A stretch of 64,000 nt of DNA from Psoroptes ovis (GCA_002943765.1 PQWQ01000007.1:1118501-1182500); one strand, 5' to 3'. Counted from the stretch's first letter, positions 13,456-26,075 are shown. A program made the numbers and translations. The notes: a model not told the origin generated them from the sequence alone.

Positions 13456-16306
13456 ATGGACATTGATATTGATGGCATTGTGGTGATATTTCCATTCAAA
13501 CCATATGATATTCAAATTGAATATATGCGTTCAGTTATTAGAGCTTTGAATAATGTAAGTGTTTACTCAATCAACAAATGATCCACTAATTTTCTTTGTT
13601 TTCATTATTCAAAATTATAGAGACAAAATGCATTACTTGAAAGTCCGACCGGTACTGGAAAAACATTATCATTACTTTGTTCAAGTTTAGCATGGCTTGA
13701 ACATAGAAAATCAATGGAATTGGATAAGATTAAAGATGGTTCTGGATCACAAAAATCTATCATATTTCCTGAAGATTTAATCATTACTGAAAATGATGAT
13801 GATAGCAGTAATAATAAAAAGAAAAATGGTAAAAAATCAACATGGAAACAAGATAATCGTCTGCGTATTATTTATAGTTCACGTACACATTCACAATTAA
13901 ATCAAGCAGTAAATGAATTGAAAAATAGTTATTATAATTATTGTAATTGTGTTACAATCGGTTCACGTGATCAATTATGTATTAATCCGGACGTAATGAA
14001 ATTAGAAAGTATTACAGCTAAAAATCAACATTGTCGTTATAAAGTGAAAAATAATCTTTGCACATATCATCATAATTATGAACGTAAATGTTCTGATTTA
14101 AGTTTTTGTGGTTCAAAAATATATGATATCGAAGATTTAATTGCGTTCGGCAATGAACACAAAGCATGTCCATATTATATGTCAAAAGCACTGACTGATT
14201 ATAATACTGATCTAACGTTTATGCCATACAATTATATATTAGATCCATCAATACGTAAAACATTGAAATTAAATCTTGAAAATACGATCATCATTTTTGA
14301 TGAAGGACATAATATTGAACGTGTTTGTGAAGATAGTATGTCAACTGAAATCAAATCAAATACATTAGTAGTATTCATACAATCATTTGATCATATATTA
14401 AAATCATTAAAAGATTTAAACGATGGTACATATAATAATGATATTAGTAATAGTAAAGAATTGGCCGATTTAAATATACATGATGTTGCAAAAATTAAAT
14501 TGATCATTTGTAATTTTGAAGAAGAATTAGATCGTTTAGTGAAAAAAATAGCGCCAAAAGGTAAAACGAGAAAAGGTTCACATGATACTGTAGAAATATT
14601 CAACATTTTATATCGTTGTAATTTAAATCATGAAAATATTGAATTATTATTTTCATTATGTCAAAAAATTGAAACAATCTACATGGGTAATACACAAAAA
14701 TCATTCATGTCTAATCAAACAATGGCTGCGTTTGCATCGGTATGTTCATTTTTAGAAATATTACAACCATTCATATTTGTTAAAGATGGTGAAACATTAT
14801 CGGCAAGAAAATTGGAATTCATCAGAAATTATAAATTATATACCGAAACTGATGAACCAGATTATACGAAAACATGGTTAACATCGATAACACCAGATGG
14901 TTGGACAGTTTACTTATGGTAAATTATTTTCAATTTAATTTTGTTTTTTTGAATTAATAATTATTGAATGAATATTTGTTTAAATTTAATCATTTTTTAA
15001 AAGGTGTATGAGTCCAAGTGTCGCTATACAATCACTGAAACGTGCCGGTGTTTATAATTTAATCATTACAAGTGGAACATTAGCACCACTTGAATCATTT
15101 GAATTGGAAATGGGCATACCATTTAATGTTAAATTACAAAATTCACATGTTATTAAAAACAATCAATTATCCATACAATTGATTACAAGAGATCCAAAAG
15201 GTAATGAATTATGTGGTTCATATGATAAACGTGATGATAGGAAATATTATTCCGGGCTTGGTTTAACAATAATTGAATTGGCTAAAAAAATACCAAAAGG
15301 AATGTTTATATTTTTTTCCTCATACACATTGATCAATCGTTGTATTGAAGAATGGAAAGGATATTCATCATTCAACATATGGACTTCAATATCATCGGTG
15401 AAGAAAATATTCGTTGAACCAAGAAATAAACGTGAATTTAATTCATTACTTGATTCATTTAAATATGCATGTGATCAAACGCCTGAAGGTGCCATATTTA
15501 TGGGTGTATCACGTGGCAAATTGTCCGAAGGCATCGATTTAGGTGATGATTATTGTCGTGCTGTGATGATTATTAGTTTACCTTATCCAGCAAAATATGA
15601 TCCAAAAGTAATATTGAAAGAACAATATCTTAATGATAATAAATGTCGTTTATCTGGCTCGCAATGGTATATTTTACAAATGAAACGTGCATTGAATCAA
15701 TCGATAGGTAGAGTGATACGTCATAAAAATGATTATGGAATGATTATATTATGTGATAGCCGCTTTAAATCATTGAATGATGGTTTTTCAAAATGGATAT
15801 TACCATTTTTTAATCGTTCGGAACAAACTATAAATTTTACACAGAAAACTCGAGCTATAGATAATTTTTTCAAAAGATCCAATCAAAGCACTAATGAAGA
15901 GAATAAGAATGATAATCAAAAACCAATAAGATTACAATCAACAAGATTACCTCCTATACAGTGTCAACAGCAAAAATTAAATGAAAATGACAATGAAATT
16001 GAAACAATGTTTGAAAATATGATAACAAGCTATACAAAAATCAAAGATAAACAAGAATCGATAAAAAAATATGGTAATATCATTAATAAAAATGCAAAAC
16101 AATTGAGTATATTTGATTTATTTAATAATGATGGTGGTGGCGATGATGATGATGATGACGTTAAAAATAAATCAAATCAAACAATGAACAAACGTAAAGT
16201 ATCGCAACAGCAGAAACCAATGACATCATCATCAAGTATTAATGAAAATGATGTTGGTGGTGGTCATAATTTGAAAAATTCTAAAAAAAGTCGATATTTT
16301 TCTTGA
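13456..16306 (+). CDS. Rtel1: RTEL1 DNA helicase (Fe-S, DEAH family), 899 aa
   Basis: RTEL1 is a nuclear 5'-3' helicase that unwinds D-loops, T-loops and G4 DNA in telomere maintenance and recombination control. Exons 13456-13554, 13621-14918 and 15004-16306 join in frame (2700 nt). The N-terminus IVVIFPFKPY and ESPTGTGKT (Walker A, residues 40-48) fit RTEL1 better than FANCJ or DDX11. SRTHSQL follows. The four Fe-S cysteines are C153, C171, C180 and C216. Motif II is DEGH (260-263) where the family has DEAH. The second RecA domain has TSGTLAP, FVEPRNK, RGKLSEGIDL and QSIGRVIRHKNDYG, plus the RTEL1-type LSGSQWY. The C-terminus is low-complexity, with PIP-like TRAIDNFF (748-755) and QLSIFDLF (832-839). 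It is shorter than vertebrate RTEL1 and lacks the harmonin-like and RING parts. Confident call. Confidence 0.93.
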
Positions 16307-18272
16307 TATTCTCATTAAGTTTCAATGATTATCTTTGATTCAAAATTTTTTTAAAATAAGAAAATAATTAAAGTAAATTGAAAATTCAATTTAAGATTAT
16401 CGTTGGAATCTTTGATCGTTTATTTACATTCTTCTCATATTCAATGATTGTTCCTTTGAATGAATTTAATGGTCATTTTGGGTCATCCAATAATCAATAA
16501 TATTGATTTAATGATAATTGTTTTTTCCTGTCGTTTTATTTTATTTATTTATTCATTTATTTTTTTTTCATCTTCACATTAGTGAGTGTATGTATGTGTG
16601 GGTGGGTGTTTCATCATTAAAATCACCGAAAATCATTAAAAACAACAACAACGACGACGACAAGTCCGATGGTCCAACTCATCAATGACTTTGAATGTTG
16701 TCCAAATTTTTTCCTAAATGTTTGACCAATGGTCATTTTTGGATTCGGTCCATTACCATTTGTTTATTCGTTTATTCATTTATTTATTTTATTCGTTAAT
16801 CATTAGTCCACAACGGATGTTGTCGATTGTTAATTCCATTTTATTTTGATGATTTTCGTTGAAAATAATTTTCATATCGTGTAATTCAAAGTAATGAAAA
16901 TAAATAAAATAAAATAAACGAAAATAAAAATAATTATTCGTTGTAATTTTTGACTTGTAATTTGCTCGAAAATCACATGTACATTTGAAGTAAATCATAG
17001 CAGGCTAAATGTGTGAATGAATCATCATTTTTTTTTTCGGTTTCGCTACATTGGAAGAAAACAAGTCAAAAAATCAAATCGATTTACTCTCATAAATAAT
17101 AATAATAATGATAATTGAAAAATTAATTAACATTGAAAAACAAAATTAATTTCGTGAGCATAAATTGATTGATTTTTCTTTGAATATATCTCCCATTGAA
17201 TTTGCAGTGATATTCATTCAGTGGTAAATTACATTTTTTTTTTTTTACAAAAATCATTTTCCATTAAAATTATCATTCATTATCAATATGATTATATTTT
17301 TGTAAATTATCGTTATTATTATTATTATTATTATATTTCTCTTGAGAAAAGGATCAAGAGATATATGTTTGCATCTGAAATGTATTCTCATTGTTGTCAT
17401 TCTGTAATGATAATAATTTTCATATAAATATTAAAATATCAAATATTGAAATTTCAAATTTGAAAATAATTTCATATTTTCTACGTATATTCCTGTATAT
17501 TTTCGATGATGTTTCATCGGTGAAAAAAAAAGACATTAACAAGGATTAATCTGTAAATTGAAAAAACGATGATGAAAATTCTGCCATCTTCGCCGATGAA
17601 ACTGCCTTTATCACATCATAACCTGATCAAATGCTGCAAAGAATCAAGAAATTGTATGGCAGGGTGAATTTCAAACCCAAAGCTATACTCCCATTTGAAT
17701 CTCATTTATTTGTTCGGTGATCATTCATCATTTTTTTCACCATCTATTTTCCAAGTGATGAAGTGAAAAATGGTGTTTTATCATTCGAAGATTACTTATT
17801 CGAAAGTATGATAATAATAATGGAAAATTTATTTATTTTTCTTATAATTTTTTCAAGTATTAAGACATTTTGTAATATATATGGGATGTGTCGTTATATA
17901 TTTTTAAAAACAAGATTCATAGCGTTGTCTTTGTGGTTGGTGGTTGATGGTGGTGATGATGATGTTGTCATTGAAATAATTCAATGTTAAATTGCTTTTT
18001 TCAATTTCAAAATTTTCAAATTTCATAAAAGGTAATTCAACGAAGGAATAAGTGTGATTCAACCAACGAACAAAACGGCGAAAAATCAACGAACGATAAC
18101 GATTATAATGATGATAATAATGGCAGTAATAATAATTGAAAAAAGGATCAACTTTTTTGAAAATATAATTTCAAAATAATAATATTTTTAAAATTATATT
18201 TAACAAAAGCATAGCTAGAATGAAGGCGGTTAAATTTCATATATAAATAAATATCAATAATCATTTCTAATA

Positions 18273-18353
18273 AAGAGTTGTCCGAAAAATTTTCCATCGA
18301 TTAAATCGTAGGGAACAATTGAAAAATCAGCAAAAACTTTTCGGACAACCCGG
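18273..18353. mobile_element. TA-hairpin MITE copy 5 (degraded ends)
   Basis: About 81 bp. The core GTTGTCCGAAAAATTTT pairs with AAAACTTTTCGGACAAC, but both termini have drifted (AAGAG on the left, CCCGG on the right). It is nearly identical in its middle (AAATCGTAGGGAA) to copy 1, so the two belong to one subfamily. Confidence 0.8.
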
Positions 18354-19812
18354 ATAAACTCAAATTGCTGAATTGCATGAATTGCTGATGCATTAAAAAA
18401 ATAAATAAATGAAAATAAAAATAAATTACTTGAAAATTACGAAAAAACAACAATCTTCGAAGAATCGACTATTAACAATCGATAAATAGTGATAAAATAA
18501 AATAAAATGTAATAAAAATAATAAAAAAGTTTTAAAATATCATTAATTATCATTAAATTTTTCAATTATTATTTTTCACCCTAAAATTATCCAAATGAAA
18601 TGATCAGAGGAATTGAATAATAATGATAAGGAAGAAGAAAATAAAATAACACAAAACAATATTAAAGAATCATTTTAAGAATTTACAAAATTATCAGAAT
18701 TCTTTAAATTTTAAAATTATTAAAATTTCAAAATTCTTGAAACTCTCAAAATTTTGAGAATTTTTTTTAAATCTTGAAAATTCAAATTTTCGAATCTGAC
18801 AGCCATGTAATTCAATGTATTTCAATTGAAATTTCAATAAATTACAATTCAATAATTTCAATAGCCTTAGAATTCAATTTTTTTAAGCTTTTTCTCTTGG
18901 AATTTTTCTTAAATTTTGAATTTCTTTGAATGATAATAGATTCTTATTTTGAATTTTGGCTGTTTTCCCTGCTTGAATTCACAGCTTCAACATATCAATA
19001 TGTATTGAAAATAGGCGTGAATTTTCAACCAAAAAATTAGCATAACTTTATTTTCTCATATGTCATTCAATGAAATGAATGAAATGAAAATTGAAAACTG
19101 ACAAAAATCAAATTGAAACATTGCATTGAATTGCTGTAGTAAATATCGAGAGCGAATTTCCTGATTATTAATGTCAAATTGATTGACAAATTTCGGGAGA
19201 GAAATTTTCTATGGAACTTGATTTTGAAAAATTGAAAAAAAGCAGAATATTGAGGGTCGAAAAACTGTCAAACAATGAATCCGAAATGGAACAAAAAAAA
19301 AAAAAAAAAATTAATGCAACTGAATCAAATTCTTGTGTAAATCAATTTGAATATCATCATTCGAAAATCAATAATCATTGAATTCTCAGAGAATCAATTG
19401 AATCGAAACTCAAAAAATATAACTGATGATAATTGAAAATAAATGAATGAATGAATCAATGTGACCATTGTTTGCACCAAGGGTCGTGTGTGTGTGTGTG
19501 TATGCATCATGTTTTGATCATTGAAACAAACAAACAAACATCATTATTATTGTGATCATTGTTTGTTCATTGTTCATTGACATTATCATTGACGCGAGAT
19601 CAATTTTTTTTCCTTTTTAGATTCAGGGCTATAGTTATTGTTCCATTCAAATCCCATTTTGTATTGTTATGATTTCCATTATTCGAAAAATTTGTCAAGT
19701 TTTTTTGTCAAATGTTTTTCGCTTTGTTTTGTTTCGGTGATGAATTGAAATCATGATGTGTGAATGGCTGTGTGATAATGTAATGTGTGTCATAGGGCAC
19801 AAGCTAAGGCCA

Positions 19813-19873
19813 CGGTTGAAAGTCAATCAGAGGGGAGAGATGGTGGATAATTTCTGGATTTTTGGAACTGAAA
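19813..19873 (-). CDS. Possible terminal exon, unrecognised
   Basis: On the minus strand, a strong TTATTTTTCAG acceptor is followed by an open frame reading SKNPEIIHHLSPLIDFQPWP and a TAG stop. The plus strand of the same patch is also open for about 26 codons, so strand and frame are not certain. It might pair with the exon-like start at 22735-22769, but no middle exon was found. Confidence 0.2.
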
Positions 19874-20225
19874 AATAATTGAATATTTTCTATTTTTTTT
19901 CATAGATTAAATTATTTGATTTTAGCGTTCTTGGAGAGCGTTCAAATTATTTATTAATTGAGAGATAACAAATGAATGAATGAATGAATGTATCTAAATT
20001 ACAAAATTTCAAATTAGGAATTATAAATAATCAATTATTTATTTATAATTCTTCGTTTGATTCAATGATTGATTGATTGATTCATAAGGTCTTTGAGTCA
20101 AAATAACGAAAATTCATCGTGGATAAATCAATTATCACCAATGAATGAATGAATGAATAAATCAATCAATCAATTGAATCAATTATATTGGGTAGGCAAA
20201 AAAAAAAAAAATCGAAATGTAAATA

Positions 20226-20305
20226 TTACGCTGTCCGAAAAGTTCATTCCGCTTTATCAATAGAGTTGTTTATGAAAATCGGCCAGAACTTTTCGGACAG
20301 CCTAA
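20226..20305. mobile_element. TA-hairpin MITE copy 6
   Basis: 80 bp with TA on both sides. Left end TTACGCTGTCCGAAAAGTTC, right end GAACTTTTCGGACAGCCTAA. The GCTGTCC/GGACAGC change is present in both arms, as in copy 8. Confidence 0.88.
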
Positions 20306-20415
20306 TAGAAATTTAATATATTCAATTTCAACTCAGAGAAAGAACATGAATCATTGAATTATTGTTACTTTTGATAGACTAAAACTAAATAAATAAAAAC
20401 TAACCCGGACGAGAC

Positions 20416-20440
20416 CATCATCATCATCATCATCATCATC
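20416..20440. repeat. (CAT)n microsatellite
   Basis: Eight CAT units followed by ATC-rich sequence. Confidence 0.85.
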
Positions 20441-20688
20441 AATAGTAAATTAGCTTATGATAATTGAACGAACAAAATAATGAATGAAATGAAATGAAAA
20501 ATAAAAATTGTCAAATTACCATTATCATTGTACATTAACAGCAATAATCAATGATAATATGATTAATAAAATGTAAATATAATTTACTTTTTATTTCATC
20601 AATTTTACTTCGATTGAAGGGAAGATGGAACAGAACAGAACAGAAATAAAAAAAAAATTGAATTTCATATAAATTGAAAATAACTATA

Positions 20689-20770
20689 TTAGGTTGTCCA
20701 AAAAGTTTTGGCCGACTTTCAATGAGCAACTCTATTCGAATGAGCGGGATGAACTTTTCGGACAACCTAA
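20689..20770. mobile_element. TA-hairpin MITE copy 7
   Basis: 82 bp with TA on both sides. Left end TTAGGTTGTCCAAAAAGTTT, right end GAACTTTTCGGACAACCTAA. The interior has ATGAGCAACTC, as in copy 4. Confidence 0.88.
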
Positions 20771-21034
20771 TACATAATAATAATAATAATATCATATGGG
20801 ATGTCAATTCAATTCGATCCAAAAAAAAAAAAAAAAAAAAATGGAATCACGTTTTACTTTTGGAATATAAATACATTTAAACATATATTCATTCATTCGT
20901 GTACCCATACATCACATCGCATACACACCAATAATAATAATAAATTCATTTCGTCAAAGATCAAATTTCCTTTTGCCAAAAAATTTGTAGCAGCTTTAGT
21001 TCAATGGTGAAACAATCATATATTAATTTAATAT

Positions 21035-21338
21035 TTACATGAACTGCTGATGATAATCACCGTAATAATAATGATAATAATCAAAATGATACAAATTGAT
21101 GAATGTACGACAAGTTGATGAATAAATTTGATCAATTTTCGATTGAATTCGTATTGAAATTCGTATTGAAAATTGAAATTTTGCATTTGATTGATCCTGC
21201 ACCAACAAAGGACACATCTGGCCTTATCAATCTTTGGTCTGCTGAAATCTTCGAAAAAAATTGAATCTGATTGACAATTTGATTTAATATTTCATCTGAT
21301 GACATTATTCTCTGCTGTTTCGGGCACCAGATAGCCAA
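21035..21338 (-). other. Unrecognised open frame, possible exon or decayed gene
   Basis: A minus-strand frame without low complexity includes SSDEILNQIVNQIQFFSK and LIRPDVSFVGAGSIKCKI, and base composition is higher in G+C than its surroundings. A TTTCAG acceptor sits inside the frame (before CAGACC). No family is recognised and no partner exons are evident. It may be a real exon or a relic. Confidence 0.2.
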
Positions 21339-22734
21339 TCAAATCAATATTTGATTGCCTTCCAGGCAAAATTTTCATAAAATTTCAAAGCCAAAATCCA
21401 GAGGGCTTTGAAATTTCAAATCATTAATTATGATTTCAGTATTTTTTTTTTTTTTTTTTGAAAAAATTGTTAATTAATTTTTAATTAACAAAATTTCAAT
21501 TAAAATTTATTTGAAAATTTTCAAAATTTTTAAATTTCATTTCATTTCCAATGAAATGAAACACAAAAAAAATTTTATTTCATTATTCTTTAGGTCCCTG
21601 TTGATTTTTATTTCAAATATATAATTGAATTTTTTAACATTCGACATTTGATTTGTGTCGGTGTGTGTGTGCGTTTGTGTGTGTGTTTGAGTTTGGGTTT
21701 GAGTGTTTGAGTTGATTTATTATTTTTAGAATTTTCCAAAAAATTCAATTTCATTTCATTTACTTTCATTTTTAGTTTTACATTTTTACCATTCGTAAAT
21801 TGGATCTAATTAATTATATTTCGCTTTTATTTCATTTCATTTTATTCCAAATCATTTTCTAGGTTAAAATTAACAAAATTTTTTATTTTTCAAATAGAAA
21901 CACACAGAGTAAATTCATCAATTCTCTGTTCAATTCTCAAATTGAATTCATCGAAATAATTGTAAATGAATGAATGAATAAATAAATAAAAAAAATATAA
22001 ATATAATTATAATCATTATAATTATAATTCAATTCCAAATGTAAAAAAAAAATAGAAAAAAAATGAATGAATGAATGTTCAATGAATGTAATAATAATTG
22101 TAATTGAAATATAATTGTATAATAATAATCATAATGATAATATGGCAAATAGTGCAGAGAATATACTTATATTTTACTACGTTATAACAGCAATAGTGAA
22201 CCCAATGTATATTCATGTGTACATCTCTGTGTGTGTGTGTATTTGATGCCCGAAATGATGAATAAATGATTAAATAAATAAATTCACAAATGGGAAATGA
22301 ATTTTACCATTTGAATATATGAATTTATTCTTAAACATACGTACGTATGGTATTCAAGAACATATATATTGAATCAACTAAACTAAATTAAACATTCAAA
22401 AAACTAACTAAATAAACTGAATTAAATACATTCATTTCGTTCATTTCATTTGGTTCATTCAAATTTGATCAATGAATTTTTTGCATACATTCACCATTCA
22501 CATACATTGAATTCGATTCAATTCAATTCAAATTTCATTATTATTCAATGTTCATTGTTGTTCCAATGTTCCAATGTTCCAATGTAACAATGTAACACAC
22601 ACCAACAGCACCAGCATCGACAGCATCAACAGCAAACGCGTCAAATCTATCATGCATAATTAGATTTTGATGATGTGATGTACTGTTGCAGCATCATCCA
22701 GCATCATCGGTGCATGCTTGCGCCATGTGCTTAC

Positions 22735-22769
22735 GCGGCCGCTGCTGCTGCTGATGATGCTGATGACAT
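22735..22769 (-). CDS. Possible first coding exon (Ser/Ala start) with GTAAGC donor
   Basis: On the minus strand, an ATG opens MSSASSAAAAA and runs 35 nt to a consensus GTAAGC donor. It lies in the most GC-rich island of the window (about 22600-22770), which includes an 8 bp GCGGCCGC. An initiator exon for a regulatory gene is a natural reading, but I cannot find the next exon. GCN-repeat DNA would give the same look by chance. Confidence 0.25.
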
Positions 22770-24267
22770 GATATTTTTCTTTTGAATTATAATCATTGAA
22801 ATATTTCACAATTCATTTGGGGTTCACAATATTTGAATTATTATCATCATTATTATTGATGATATAATAATTCTACACAATTTCACACAATTACACACAA
22901 TTGTGTCATATGAAATATAATTATTTAATTCATTGATTATTCAATGAATTTGAATTTAATATTGAAATATTGAATAATATTTGGTGAATTAGGATTTTAG
23001 ATTTCTTTATTTTTTATCCGAAGAAATTCGGGATTATCCCGATCCTTTACGTTCAAAATTCATTTTCAAATGAATTTTTCCGAATTGATCTTTGATCCAT
23101 TTGCTTGATCAATTTCAATTATTTTCAATTTTGAATTCACATTTTCGCTCTTCAAAATGGATTTTCTGAGAGTTCAAGAAGTTCTTGAAGATATGATATG
23201 AATTCCATGATATTGCTTTGGTATTTTTTCTTGAAATTTTCAAAAAAAAAAATTTCACCAAGAAACGATAATTCAATTCGAAATTCAATTCCATTACACA
23301 CATTTCAGTCTTCACAGTGTAATCAATTATTTATCATTTGTTTTTTTCCATTTTTTCATTTCAATATTGAAATTATTCAATATTCATCTTTGAATAAAAT
23401 TATATTGAAAATAATTGAATTATATGTGTGTGTTTCAATGTTTTTCTATCCATTCATTCATTTATTCGTGAATTTTGCAATTGTGAAATGATGGTGAATG
23501 AATGAATAAATAAATAATATTCTGGTTCAACTAACTTTTTTTCGAATAATTCAACAAATTATCAGCGCATTGAAATTCATCAATCATTGAATTTCGGGGT
23601 AATTTGAAAATGCATAAATGACATTCAAAGAAATTGAATTTCACTGCCATTAAAGTCAATGCAAATCGTTCAATTTCGGATTGATTAGTTTCATATAATC
23701 AATCAATCGATAATTATCGATCAATTGAATCAACGTGCACAGTAATTGATTGAGTAATCAATCGTCTTAATTATCAACTGCTTTATAACTTAATATCAAC
23801 AATAGTTTTCAACAAATTGTCATGAAATTTTCACAAAATCGATGCAATTATTCAGAACAGATTGTTTCAATTTAAATTATTCAAAAAAAAAAAAAAAGAT
23901 TTATCATGATATTTGACAATTAACACATTGAATTATCATATATTAGATTTTTACCTGATAAGCGATCGTTATTATTATCATTTGAAAACACATTGAACCT
24001 GAATGTAAATGTATGAATGTAATTGTTGACCCGACACACAGTGGTAATTGCCATATTTATTATTGTTATTATTGTTATCAATCTATTATCATTGATTTTC
24101 GTAGCTGAGTTGTTGATTTGTTTGTTTGTTTGTTCTCTCTTTTTCAAATATTTCGGGGAAACAAATATGTTTGAAAGGATTATTATTATTTGTCTTATTG
24201 GATTTGTGTTATTGATGTATTTTCACTTTTTTTTTCTTTGCAATGATTTGTTTTTTGTTTTGTTTTG

Positions 24268-24275
24268 TATATAAA
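24268..24275 (+). promoter_or_regulatory. TATA box of the glycine-rich gene
   Basis: TATATAAA lies 107 bp before the ATG at 24382. Transcription would be expected to start about 30 bp downstream, giving a 5' UTR of about 85 nt. Confidence 0.6.
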
Positions 24276-24381
24276 CTTCGATGTTTAAGCTTTTTAAAAA
24301 TCATAATTCAAACACTTTCATTCATTCATTCACTTATTCATTGATTTCAACAAATCAGTTTATTTTTCTTTGACGAAAAAA

Positions 24382-24963
24382 ATGTTTGCCAACAAAAAAT
24401 TTACCGGTTTAATTTTGGCCGTTGTTTTCGGTATCGCTAACGCTTCATATGGTGGTGGCTTTGGCGGCGGCTACGGTGGTGGTGATTCATATGGTCCATC
24501 CAAAGTTCAAGCTGCTGTGAACACTAATCAAAAAGTAAGAACTTATGCTGTTGGCACTTCGAATAATGGTGGCCGTACAACTCTTGTCGATATTAATGGC
24601 GGCGGTGGTAATATTATAATGCGATTCAATGGTGGTGGTTCGAATATTGAAGCCGTACAAAATGGTATACCAGGCGGTAATGGAAGAGTACAAAAACAAT
24701 CATTGACCGCTGAACCAGATATGTTAATACAAAATGTACACAAACCAGTCATTCAAAAAGTTCGCATGCATATTCAACCAATGAGACAAGTTATTCAAGA
24801 AGTTGGTCCAGTACATGAACAAATTGAAACAGTTATCGCTAAAGGTTTAGATCATGGTATTGGTGGTGGAAAATATGGTGGAGGAGCTGCTGCTGGAGGT
24901 GCTGGTGGTGGTGCTGGTGCAGCAGGTGGAGCCGGAGGAGCAGGTGGAGCAGGAGGATATTAA
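24382..24963 (+). CDS. Secreted glycine-rich (cuticle-like) protein, 193 aa
   Basis: A single-exon gene. The protein starts MFANKKFTGLILAVVFGIANA, a clear signal peptide with likely cleavage after ANA. The frame is open four codons upstream but from TTG, so the ATG at 24382 is the start. A GGGFGGGYGGG block (about residues 23-35) is followed by a non-repetitive middle with hydrophobic-charged segments (KVRMHIQPMRQVIQEVGPVH, EQIETVIAKG), and a C-terminal Gly/Ala tail of GGAGG repeats ending in Tyr. This layout resembles structural proteins of cuticle or secretory lining in chelicerates, probably acting outside the cell. Codon use is more G+C-rich than in neighbours, as expected for a highly expressed Gly/Ala protein. 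A TATA box upstream and AATAAA-rich DNA about 230 bp downstream fit a compact gene. I do not recognise an exact family. Confidence 0.82.
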   Translation: MFANKKFTGLILAVVFGIANASYGGGFGGGYGGGDSYGPSKVQAAVNTNQKVRTYAVGTSNNGGRTTLVDINGGGGNIIMRFNGGGSNIEAVQNGIPGGNGRVQKQSLTAEPDMLIQNVHKPVIQKVRMHIQPMRQVIQEVGPVHEQIETVIAKGLDHGIGGGKYGGGAAAGGAGGGAGAAGGAGGAGGAGGY

Positions 24964-25670
24964 AAAAAAAATGAATTTTTGAATCATCATTTCATCAATT
25001 CTTTATAATTCTTTGAGAAAAAATTCATCAGGAATGAATTTAATTTAATTTTAATTTCATAATTCTATTATTCAATTTTCAAATTTTCGAATATAAAAAA
25101 TATATCTATTCATATATTTCTGAATGTGATAAATGAATTTTTAATATCATTAATTTACTTTGAACAAATTATAAATAATTTATTAATATAAATAAATAAA
25201 ACAGAAAATAAATAAAATGAATTTCTTCAATAAAATAAATTCAATTTTAATTTCAATTCATTTCATTCAAATTGCTCTATATATTTCTGAAAATTTCATT
25301 AAATTTCATTCATCAACGCTAATTGCATTTCGATATTTTGCAAAAAAAAATTGAAGATGTTCGCTTTTTCTTATTTATAAGACTGTAGTGGCGCTGCCAA
25401 TCCTACTAGACAAAATTAAATATTCAAGAAAATAAGAAAAAATAAAATTGATTATGGTTCAAATATTAATAATAATAATAATAATAACGATAATATTCAA
25501 AAGAAATTGATTATTTAATTATTATTATGATAATTTATTTATCATCACTGATGATGATGATGATGATGATGATGATAATAATAATAAGAATAATGAAATT
25601 TGGTAAAAATAAATAAAATATTTATAAGATAATTTCATTTCATTTTCCAATTGCATTTTCTCATTGCATT

Positions 25671-25732
25671 TGTGTGTGTGTGTGTGTGTTTAAATTAAAT
25701 TTCAAACATCACACACACACACACACACACAC
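25671..25732. repeat. Inverted (TG)n / (CA)n microsatellite pair
   Basis: (TG)9 at 25671-25689 and (CA)11 at 25710-25732 face each other across a 20 bp spacer, forming a potential hairpin or cruciform. Confidence 0.85.
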
Positions 25733-25787
25733 ATTTATTCATAATCATAATTTATTATAAATTAATAAATTTCATATCTTATATACA

Positions 25788-25910
25788 CAAGGTTTCAAGG
25801 TTTTTATTCAAAGTTTTAAAGTTAATTTTCGTAGTTTTGAATTGGAATTTCAAATGGTAAAATTACGAAATTTAATTTCAAAAACTACGAATCGAAACTT
25901 GAAAACCCTG
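25788..25910 (-). mobile_element. CAGGG-type MITE, copy A
   Basis: 123 bp. Read on the minus strand it begins CAGGGTTTTCAAGTTTC, then TTCGTAGTTTT and AAATTAAATTTCGTAAT, and ends CAAAACTACGAAAATT...CCTTG. The TTCGTAGTTTT/AAAACTACGAA blocks are inverted, so the whole element is an imperfect palindrome. It aligns along its length with 60381-60502 in the opposite orientation. CAGGG-like ends suggest a hAT-type non-autonomous element, but I could not find an 8 bp target duplication. Confidence 0.72.
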
Positions 25911-26075
25911 TAAAAGAAACGAAAGAAAAAATATTTGATCCAAAAAGAGAGAAAAAACTAATGAAATTTTTGCATCATTATTCAATTCAATCATTCTATT
26001 CAATTCAATTCCATAATCAATTTATATTTTTCATATAAAATGAATGAAATTGCATAATTAAATAATGATGATAAT

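Larger units (their letters stand above)
16307..24267. other. Gene-poor stretch with scattered exon-like islands
   Basis: About 8 kb with no recognised gene. It holds hairpin elements at 18273-18353, 20226-20305 and 20689-20770, (CAT)n at 20416-20440, (TG)n near 19488-19501, and GC-richer patches at about 19790-19880, 21190-21340 and 22600-22770 that look exonic but match no family I know. ATTATTATT and TGAATGAA repeats make up much of the rest. Confidence 0.55.

Noticed and set aside
13456..16306. DDX11/CHL1 or FANCJ identity for the Fe-S helicase
   Set aside because: The N-terminus (FPFKPY...EYM), FVEPRNK, LSGSQWY and QSIGRVIRHKNDYG fit RTEL1 better than DDX11 or FANCJ.
24487..24752. Minus-strand ORFs opposite the glycine-rich gene
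   Set aside because: They are shadows of the real plus-strand gene, which has a signal peptide and TATA box.
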